Source: Candidatus Kuenenia stuttgartensis | GTDB lineage: Bacteria; Planctomycetota; Planctomycetia; Isosphaerales; Isosphaeraceae | Direction of reading: 5' to 3' | DNA: 5,860 bases | Assembly: GCA_945872325.1 (NCBI GenBank) | Contig: CAMBZY010000221.1 | Location: 1-5,860, forward strand | Shown: one piece after another, positions 1-5,375 of the stretch | How positions within the stretch are numbered: position 1 is the stretch's first letter | Layout: each line of letters begins with the position of its first letter | Translations under genes and position numbers: made by a program | The notes under the pieces: generated by a model | Told to the model about the DNA's origin: nothing | The model's input: only the letters and a program-made list of their open reading frames with translations | Databases searched by the model: none

Positions 1-315
1 GTTCTTATCGACCAAATACTCGAAGGCCGTAAGCCGGTCGGATACAACGTCGAGGTGCGATCTCACCATGCCGTGGCAGCATCAGTGACCCAGAAACGAT
101 CTGACTGGGGAATCACAATTGAGCCAGTTGCTCGTCAATATGGGCTGGAGTTTATTCCCATTCGTCAAGAATATTTCGACTTCGCTGTAAAACGATCAAA
201 CCAGAATACGCCTCATGTTCACCAATTTGCCGAGATTCTTAAGTCTGAATTGATTCAGTCCCAGCTCATGAAAATGGGCTTCATGATTCGTCCGGAGACT
301 GGCTCATGGCTGTGA
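1..315 (+). CDS. C-terminal part of a PBP-like (MoeA/LysR substrate-binding type) domain protein, 5' truncated
   Basis: The frame is open from base 1 and ends at TGA 313-315, so 104 residues are visible and the start lies outside the window. The GTG at 55 is an internal Val codon, not the start. The protein has the late part of the periplasmic-binding-protein-like domain found C-terminal to MoeA or to a small DNA-binding domain: a GYN..VRSHHAVAASV segment (about residues 14-28), then RSDWGITIEPVARQYGLEFIPI and EYFDFAVKRS. In the family, such domains bind a small ligand and occur in molybdopterin-related MoeA fusions or regulators. No signal peptide can be judged because the N-terminus is missing. 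The stop overlaps the start of the next gene (MobA-MoaD fusion) by 10 bp, which ties it to Mo/W cofactor work. By inference it is the tail of a MoeA-PBP fusion or a metal-responsive regulator; the visible part cannot decide between them. Confidence 0.75.
   Translation, partial: VLIDQILEGRKPVGYNVEVRSHHAVAASVTQKRSDWGITIEPVARQYGLEFIPIRQEYFDFAVKRSNQNTPHVHQFAEILKSELIQSQLMKMGFMIRPETGSWL
294..297 (+). promoter_or_regulatory. Ribosome binding site of the MobA-MoaD fusion gene
   Basis: GGAG lies 8 nt before the ATG at 306, inside the end of the upstream coding region. The good spacing supports ATG 306 as the true start and hence a real 10-bp gene overlap with translational coupling. Confidence 0.6.
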
Positions 316-1205
316 TACCACGATTTGGAGCCATTATCCTGTGCGGTGGCCAGAGTCGCAGGATGGGCTTTTCAAAAGCTCTATTGCCATTTGGAAAGGA
401 AACGATGATTGAGAATGCCATTCATATTCTCGATCAGATCGCATCAGAAATCGTTGTGGTTGCATCTCCTGATCAGATTCTACCTGAAATTACATCTGAA
501 ATAAGAATAGTGCGCGACCCGATTGCTTATCAAGGCCCCTTAACCGGAATGCAATCAGGGCTAAGGCACATCTCAGATCAAATCGACTCGGTATTCATCA
601 CTGCAACCGACAGCCCTCTGCTTCATCCAGAGTTGATCCTCCAACTCTTTAAACAATCGGAGACCTACGACTTGATCATGCCATTTGATGGAAAGTATTA
701 TTATCCATTGACATCGGTTTACAAAGTGAAGCCTGTTCTGGAAAAAGTCGAACAATTGATACGTGAAGATCGCCATCGTCCGTTCTTTTTAATGGAAGAA
801 CTTCATTCCAAAACAATCCATGTCAACGAACTGAAGGAATTTGACCCGTACCTCGATAGTTTTCGAAACATTAACACGCCTGTTGACTACCGGAATATTC
901 TCCGTATTTCCAGCATGACCATCCCCGAAGAATTCCATGCACCGGCTGTAAATGTCGAATTCTATGGAGTTCCACGACTCATCACAAAGGTTGCAAATGC
1001 GACCTTGGAGGCGGAGAATCTTGTAGAACTCATTTCCGAATTAAGTCGTAATTTCCCGGAACTAAAAGGGCCTGTCATTGTGAACGAAACGCTCCATCCA
1101 GCATACAGATTTATGCGGGGGACCAGTGAATTCTTGATGGATTTACAGACTCCATTGGTTGCAAATGACAAAATTCTCATTCTTGCAGTGGATGCAGGCG
1201 GATGA
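306..1205 (+). CDS. MobA-like nucleotidyltransferase fused to a C-terminal MoaD-like sulfur-carrier domain
   Basis: This 299-residue protein has two parts. Residues 8-200 look like MobA, which transfers GMP from GTP to molybdopterin in the cytoplasm. They contain the nucleotide-binding loop LCGGQSRRMGFSK (12-24), a GPLTGMQSGL segment (77-86), TATDSPLL (99-106) with D102 in the place of the Mg-binding Asp, and FRNINTPVDY (186-195), which matches the family's late NxNTPxD motif. The loop has Ser23 where MobA often has Asp before Lys. Residues about 215-299 resemble a MoaD/ThiS ubiquitin-like fold, opening with VNVEFYGVPR, having a DKILIL strand near the end, and finishing in Asp-Ala-Gly-Gly. 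In MoaD the terminal Gly-Gly is adenylated by MoeB and thiocarboxylated to supply sulfur for the pterin dithiolene. The ATG at 306 has a GGAG 8 nt upstream. The stop overlaps the AOR start (ATGA). The MobA part is a confident call; the MoaD part is good but rests on short motifs. Confidence 0.85.
   Translation: MAVIPRFGAIILCGGQSRRMGFSKALLPFGKETMIENAIHILDQIASEIVVVASPDQILPEITSEIRIVRDPIAYQGPLTGMQSGLRHISDQIDSVFITATDSPLLHPELILQLFKQSETYDLIMPFDGKYYYPLTSVYKVKPVLEKVEQLIREDRHRPFFLMEELHSKTIHVNELKEFDPYLDSFRNINTPVDYRNILRISSMTIPEEFHAPAVNVEFYGVPRLITKVANATLEAENLVELISELSRNFPELKGPVIVNETLHPAYRFMRGTSEFLMDLQTPLVANDKILILAVDAGG
948..1202 (+). other. MoaD-like domain of the fusion, with C-terminal Gly-Gly
   Basis: This is codons 215-299 of the MobA fusion, about the size of a free MoaD (roughly 80-85 residues). 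The two terminal glycine codons are 1197-1202, immediately before the TGA. The tail is thus free for adenylation and thiocarboxylation even though the domain is fused. A stretch with HPAYRFMRG in the middle is longer than in the shortest MoaD proteins and resembles the MoaD-like proteins often coded beside AOR genes. The role is inferred; no linker cleavage site is evident. Confidence 0.7.
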
Positions 1206-3040
1206 TACCAGGATACCACGGAAAATACCTGCGGCTTGATCTATCCAATAAAATCATGGATTTCCCAGAAATTGGTTCGGATATCTACTCGCAAGTTATT
1301 GGAGGTGTAGGATTAGGCGTTTGGATTCTCACTCGTGAAACACCGGCAGGTTATGATCCACTGAGCCCAGATGCCGCACTTGTATTTGCGTTGAGTCCAT
1401 TGGTTGGTACTCCATTAACCACTTCCGCGAAATTCGCTGTGATTGCGAAAAGCCCTTTGACCAATCGCATTTGCGATGCCATGTGTTCATCTCATTTTGC
1501 GATGGCTGCGAAAAAGGTCGGTGTCGATGCCATTTGTATCAAAGGCAAGCTGGAAGAGCCGTCCATTTTATTTATTGATGGGACAGGCGATGAGCCGATC
1601 CGTTTCAGTCTTTCAACTGCCGCACCTTATCTCGGAGATACCGCCGCAGAGACAGAGCGTAAAATCAGGCTTGAATCTGGAACCGACTGGCAAATCATTT
1701 CGATTGGTTTGGCTGGCGAAATGCAAATCCCTTTTGCGACATTGAGTCACGATGGTCGGCATGCAGGTCGCGGAGGTCTTGGCGCTGTCTTAGGCTCAAA
1801 AAATATCAAGGCGATTGCTGTGCGTGGAGATAAGCGCACAAACATGGCAAATCCAAATGAAACGATGAAGATTGCCAGGTCACTATCTGAACGATCATTT
1901 ACTCCTGCCACTGCCAAATACAGAGAACTTGGTACTGTTGCAAATCTGCTTGTTTTCAATAGGTTCGAGTCTCTACCGACCAGAAACTTTCAAGAAGGCT
2001 CATTTCTTGAAGTCGAATCCCTAACCCAGCATGATCTCGCGCCGGCTCGCAAAATCGCCAAGAATTCGTGTGCCGCATGCACAATCGGTTGCGAACATAT
2101 TTATTCGTTAAAGTCAGATAAAGGTGAAAACACAAAAGGCGTTCGAATGGAATATGAATCGCTTTTTGCGTTAGGCCCTTTATGTGGCATTTCTGACCCT
2201 GAGATGGTATTGAAAGCGTCGGCTTTGTGCGATGAGTTTGGTCTCGATACGATTTCTACTGGCGGAACGATTGCATTTCTGATGGAATGTCTGGACAAGA
2301 GATTTATTCCTCAAGGCTCAGACTTAAATATAACACCTAAATTTGGTGATGGGGAATCTGTTTTATCACTGATCCATGACATGATGAGCCCAAATCCTTC
2401 AGAAATCGCACAGCTATTGAAACTTGGTAGTCGAAATGCAGCCCATCAGATTGGCCAAAACAGTATTGCATTTGCTCAACAGGTCAAGGGCCTGGAAATG
2501 CCGGGGTATCATCCCCGCAAGTTGCATGCCATGGCTCTGGGGATGGCAGTTGGCAGCAGAGGGGCTGACCACAACCGTACGGGCGCTTATGAAGTGGATT
2601 TTAGTGAACATGACCGAAGTGCCCATTCCGTAGCCTTGGCTGTGATTGAAACGGAAGACAAGGCGGCCATTATGGACTCTTTGATTTTATGCAAATTCAT
2701 CAGGGGCGTTTTCCAAGATTTTTTTCAGGAATCAGCTGAGATGCTCAGTGCTGTGACTGGATCTTGCTATACGAAGGATTTATTAATAGAATCTGCAAAA
2801 CTGATTGTCAGAATGCGAAAGGCTTTTAATCAGAGAGAGGGCTGGTCGCCTGAAGAAGATGCTCTACCAGAGAGCATCTTCGCACAAGACTCTAAGGAAG
2901 AATCCTATTTAACGAAAACGCGTCTCGAGGATTTGATCAAGCATTATAATGCAGGTCGTGGGTTCTCTGATGATGGATGGCTGAGTGACCTGCAAATGCA
3001 ATGCATTTCAAGGTTAGGATCAGATCATTCGACCAAATGA
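1202..3040 (+). CDS. aor: Aldehyde ferredoxin oxidoreductase (tungsten/molybdenum pterin, 4Fe-4S)
   Basis: The protein has 612 residues, a normal length for the AOR family. It would oxidise an aldehyde to the acid and pass electrons to ferredoxin in the cytoplasm. The N-terminal domain opens with the family pattern GYHGKYLRLDL (4-14), then SPLVGTPLT, AKSPLT, and HAGRGGLGAVLGSKNIKAIAV near residues 187-207. The 4Fe-4S ligands are visible as C290-x2-C293-x3-C297 and the distant C497. The two pterin-binding motifs of the DxxGL(D/C) type appear as DEFGLD (344-349) and DSLILC (492-497); the second has Ile for the usual Gly. E317/E319 and H457 (in SRGADH) fall where Pyrococcus AOR has its active-site Glu and His. 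The usual Gly-rich stretch after the first motif is replaced by CDAMCSSHF (91-99). The start ATG overlaps the previous stop by 4 bp (ATGA) without a strong Shine-Dalgarno, which fits coupled translation. The substrate cannot be read from sequence. The family call is very secure. Confidence 0.95.
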   Translation: MIPGYHGKYLRLDLSNKIMDFPEIGSDIYSQVIGGVGLGVWILTRETPAGYDPLSPDAALVFALSPLVGTPLTTSAKFAVIAKSPLTNRICDAMCSSHFAMAAKKVGVDAICIKGKLEEPSILFIDGTGDEPIRFSLSTAAPYLGDTAAETERKIRLESGTDWQIISIGLAGEMQIPFATLSHDGRHAGRGGLGAVLGSKNIKAIAVRGDKRTNMANPNETMKIARSLSERSFTPATAKYRELGTVANLLVFNRFESLPTRNFQEGSFLEVESLTQHDLAPARKIAKNSCAACTIGCEHIYSLKSDKGENTKGVRMEYESLFALGPLCGISDPEMVLKASALCDEFGLDTISTGGTIAFLMECLDKRFIPQGSDLNITPKFGDGESVLSLIHDMMSPNPSEIAQLLKLGSRNAAHQIGQNSIAFAQQVKGLEMPGYHPRKLHAMALGMAVGSRGADHNRTGAYEVDFSEHDRSAHSVALAVIETEDKAAIMDSLILCKFIRGVFQDFFQESAEMLSAVTGSCYTKDLLIESAKLIVRMRKAFNQREGWSPEEDALPESIFAQDSKEESYLTKTRLEDLIKHYNAGRGFSDDGWLSDLQMQCISRLGSDHSTK

Positions 3041-3987
3041 AATTGATTCCGAAACTCTTCTAGTTTCATGAATTTTAAAGAGCCTGTTGGATCGTCAGAA
3101 ATATACGGAGATAGTTCGAGCGATTTGATACGTATCATCGCCATTCCTAGAATCTGGCCAGATTTGGGCCCAATTGTTGCCGATCGGATTTCACCGACCT
3201 GCTGTCCCATCTGATTCAAGATGACCTGATTGATGGCCGATTCCGGTGTGATGGATTGGCTGGAAGGTTCCCAGATGAAACCCATCAGGATTCGATTCAC
3301 ATGTCCAAGTGCATCAAGCCTGGCAACGGTTTCCTGGCCAAGATAGCAGCCTTTATTGAAATGGATTGCGGTCTTGTCACGATCAATTTCTTGAGGCAAA
3401 TTATCTGACCTGATATCCTGATTGTAATTAGGCCATGTGTTCAAAACTCTTAAACGATTGTATTCGTTAAGAGTGAGCGGTGATGCCTGAGTTTCAATCA
3501 TACTGATGAGTTTTTCGTTGAGACCTTTATTTCCGATCACGACCATGCCTGATAACCGAGTGGATGGATCTGGAAATGTATAAACCGGCGAGAAATCGGT
3601 AACGGCTGATTTTACGGTCTCCATGGATTCGATTTGGAGGAACTTTAGAATGGGAGTGATGGATAAATCACCGATCAGAGTCAATTGATCAAGCGAATCG
3701 GTGATTTCCTCTATTTTCGAATCATCAAAGATTGCGTATTTATCCAGAGCCTGTAAAACCTGTTCGAGGCTTTCTGGATTCGACCTGATCAGGATTTCAT
3801 CTTGAAACATATGGACGGAACAGAATCCGATGGTTTTGCCTTGAAGATTGGTAATAAATGTTTCGCTTGACTGACCGGGAATCATTCGTTTGATATCCTG
3901 GGTACACATGTTGTTCAGCGATTTCACCCTGTCAGGGCCGCTGATCCGGATGAGTGCCCAGTTTGACTGGTCCATATATGCGTTCAT
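3025..3987 (-). CDS. ygfZ: YgfZ/CAF17-type folate-binding protein for Fe-S enzyme maintenance
   Basis: The protein has 320 residues, typical for YgfZ (about 300-330). YgfZ proteins share the aminomethyltransferase (GcvT) fold, bind tetrahydrofolate and help maintain or repair certain Fe-S enzymes in the cytoplasm. The N-terminal part has the pattern GPDRVKSLNNMCTQDI (17-32) followed by TNLQGKTIGF (46-55). The diagnostic motif KGCYLGQE lies at residues 212-219, with the conserved Cys at 214, followed by TVARLDALGHVNR. The end of the gene overlaps the AOR end by 16 bp in convergent orientation, and it sits 54 bp downstream of the LarA-like gene, in the same frame. No clear Shine-Dalgarno precedes ATG 3987 (upstream bases read ACTACAAAAA), and there is no in-frame ATG/GTG/TTG back to the upstream stop. 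ATG 3975 is an alternative start. The neighbouring AOR carries a 4Fe-4S cluster and is a possible client, but that is inference. Confidence 0.9.
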   Translation of the reverse strand: MNAYMDQSNWALIRISGPDRVKSLNNMCTQDIKRMIPGQSSETFITNLQGKTIGFCSVHMFQDEILIRSNPESLEQVLQALDKYAIFDDSKIEEITDSLDQLTLIGDLSITPILKFLQIESMETVKSAVTDFSPVYTFPDPSTRLSGMVVIGNKGLNEKLISMIETQASPLTLNEYNRLRVLNTWPNYNQDIRSDNLPQEIDRDKTAIHFNKGCYLGQETVARLDALGHVNRILMGFIWEPSSQSITPESAINQVILNQMGQQVGEIRSATIGPKSGQILGMAMIRIKSLELSPYISDDPTGSLKFMKLEEFRNQFHLVE

Positions 3988-4041
3988 TTTTTGTAGTCGA
4001 TCTAGCCTGATAGGTTCAATAATGGGAGGAAAGGATGGGAA

Positions 4042-5217
4042 TCAGGAAATGAATCTGACTCGATTTGCATTTTCAATGATTAGCCATTGTGCAGAACTAC
4101 GATTGACGAGATTTCCCAGCTCTTTGGGCGAGTCGAGGTGGATCAGATTCAGCTCATCGGTTAACTCTTCCGGGATATTACTTAAGATATAAACCTTTTG
4201 GTTTACAGCAATATCTGCAAGTTTCTTAAGGCACGAAATGAGATGATTATCAGGCGATGCCGGGGTCCCGCGAACAAATCCTTCGAGAGCTTCCAGTGTG
4301 TTTGCATCGATCCAGAGATTTAATACGACTTGTTTGAAGTGTTCAAAATTCGCGGCCGATTTAATGACCTGGCTTAAGGATTTAATGTCTATCCCTGAAT
4401 GAGAGTCACCTAAAGCCGAGAGAATCAGGCGATCCGCTTCCGATTCTTCTGTATTGCAATTCCATAGTGTATTTACGGCAGGATAAACCCGTTTTTGAAT
4501 ATCGCCTGGTCTTTCAGAAATCAGAGCCGCCACTCCACCTGATGCTGGAATGACGGCCACTGCGAGATGAAAACCACCAAGCCAAAGCACTTCCTGAATT
4601 TCTTTGAGAACCTGTTTGCGATTTTTACGAAATTTCTCAGCAAGTTGAATTCTCGTTTCGCTATCACTGAAATTCGGCCAAAGGCCTTGCATATATCCCT
4701 TTCTCGGTCCTTCGCCGTGCGGTTCAGCGGCAATCAGAGGGATAATGACATCGGTATCGAGCATGTGCCGGTTCAGATAAATGCGTGAGCCGGCTTGCGT
4801 GCTGGCAAGATAGGCACGTTCCTCGATCGCGGTGGGGTTGTGGGCAGTGACTTGAATCCCGGGTTTGATGGAGGCCTTTATGGCATCGAGTTCCGAGGCA
4901 TCGCAAAGTATGACAAAACCTTCTGCCTTGACGCCTGCGATTTGAAGTTCTTCGATCAAGGCATTGAGGAGCGGCAAAATCAGAGAGGAGTCGCCATGAA
5001 CAGGAATGGCGACGCGATCATCTCCGACGAGGAGTTGCGAGGCCGCAATCTGAGAGCGTCCAATTGCTCCGTGAACAATTTCCTGGACTTTGGTTCTTAA
5101 TTCCTGATCTGTCAGGGCCTTGGGGCCTTTCCAGTGGTATCCAACAGCAGAGGAATCAAATTCAAGAGGGTAGGACTGATTGTCCCAAACGATGTTCAAG
5201 TGTGACTTTGCGGACAA
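4042..5217 (-). CDS. LarA-like (DUF2088, lactate racemase N-terminal fold) protein lacking the usual catalytic motifs
   Basis: The protein has 391 residues, close to LarA (about 420). The N-terminal domain (about 1-215) follows the LarA layout: DDRVAIPVHGDSSLILPLLNA (66-86), an alpha/beta core with FVILCD (101-106), VTAHNP (123-128), YLNR....DVIIPLIAAEPH (147-167). A second alpha/beta domain runs from about 220 to the end, with KVYILSNIPEE near 341-351. LarA uses a nickel-pincer nucleotide. Here the Pro-His motif is kept (H167), but GxHR after the 101-106 strand is missing, DxTRP is replaced by GDSSL, and the GFSGGxK loop carrying the cofactor lysine is replaced by GEGPRKGYMQG (168-178). Racemase activity is therefore unlikely; the true function is unknown. 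The start is TTG at 5217, since an in-frame stop lies at 5233-5235, no ATG or GTG lies between, and GAGG sits 6 nt upstream. ygfZ follows and probably shares its transcript. Confidence 0.75.
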   Translation of the reverse strand: MSAKSHLNIVWDNQSYPLEFDSSAVGYHWKGPKALTDQELRTKVQEIVHGAIGRSQIAASQLLVGDDRVAIPVHGDSSLILPLLNALIEELQIAGVKAEGFVILCDASELDAIKASIKPGIQVTAHNPTAIEERAYLASTQAGSRIYLNRHMLDTDVIIPLIAAEPHGEGPRKGYMQGLWPNFSDSETRIQLAEKFRKNRKQVLKEIQEVLWLGGFHLAVAVIPASGGVAALISERPGDIQKRVYPAVNTLWNCNTEESEADRLILSALGDSHSGIDIKSLSQVIKSAANFEHFKQVVLNLWIDANTLEALEGFVRGTPASPDNHLISCLKKLADIAVNQKVYILSNIPEELTDELNLIHLDSPKELGNLVNRSSAQWLIIENANRVRFIS

Positions 5218-5223
5218 TTCGGG

Positions 5224-5227
5224 CCTC
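5224..5227 (-). promoter_or_regulatory. Ribosome binding site deciding a TTG start
   Basis: On the - strand GAGG (CCTC on the + strand) lies 6 nt before TTG 5217. This supports the rare start codon over the next candidate, TTG at codon 7, which has no such site. Confidence 0.5.
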
Positions 5228-5265
5228 GTGTCTCATGAATCCTGTGACCATTTGCTTTCTCTGAC

Positions 5266-5294
5266 ATCATAAGAGTCATACAATGATCAGACAA
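5266..5294 (-). promoter_or_regulatory. Sigma70-type promoter candidate for the LarA-like/ygfZ genes
   Basis: Read on the - strand, TTGTCT (5294-5289; 4 of 6 to TTGACA) is followed after exactly 17 bp by TATGAT (5271-5266; 5 of 6 to TATAAT). Transcription would begin near 5259 and give a leader of about 40 nt ahead of the TTG start at 5217. This is a motif match only. Confidence 0.45.
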
Positions 5295-5331
5295 GGTGTC
5301 ATGTCGCCGATGGTGTGTGGCCATTTCTATG

Positions 5332-5360
5332 GGAACCATAAATCGGCTGACTGCGTCAAA
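5332..5360 (+). promoter_or_regulatory. ECF-sigma-type promoter candidate upstream of the sigma factor gene
   Basis: GGAACC (5332-5337) matches the common ECF -35 core GGAAC. It is separated by 16 bp from CGTCAAA (5354-5360), a common ECF -10 form. A transcript would start near 5367, only about 10 nt before the ATG at 5376. The site lies directly in front of an ECF sigma gene, the usual arrangement for self-activation. The leader is short and no strong Shine-Dalgarno is seen, only GAGAA 5 nt before the ATG. Confidence 0.5.
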
Positions 5361-5375
5361 CACTTGAGAACGTGA

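Noticed and set aside
55..57. GTG as the start of a short 86-residue gene.
   Set aside because: The frame is open back to base 1 and the residues before it continue the PBP-like domain.
1476..1745. Open frame of 89 codons inside the AOR gene in another frame.
   Set aside because: Out-of-frame shadow of the conserved AOR N-terminal domain with no ribosome site or domain.
3051..3067. Perfect 6-bp hairpin (GAAACT, 5-nt loop, AGTTTC) just after the AOR stop, considered as a terminator.
   Set aside because: The stem is short and A/T-rich, lies within the ygfZ coding end, and has no strong T-run on either strand.
4005..4017. Small stem around CCTGATAGG between the LarA-like gene and ygfZ, considered as a terminator or attenuator.
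   Set aside because: Only about five weak pairs including a wobble and no following T-run in either direction.
4024..4052. GGGAGGAAAGGATGG on the + strand looks like a ribosome site with a start codon.
   Set aside because: The frame stops after five codons and lies antisense to the gene junction; the purine run just mirrors a pyrimidine-rich stretch on the coding strand.
4795..5100. Open frame on the + strand of about 100 codons opposite the LarA-like gene.
   Set aside because: No recognisable domain, and it shadows a much longer well-supported gene on the other strand.
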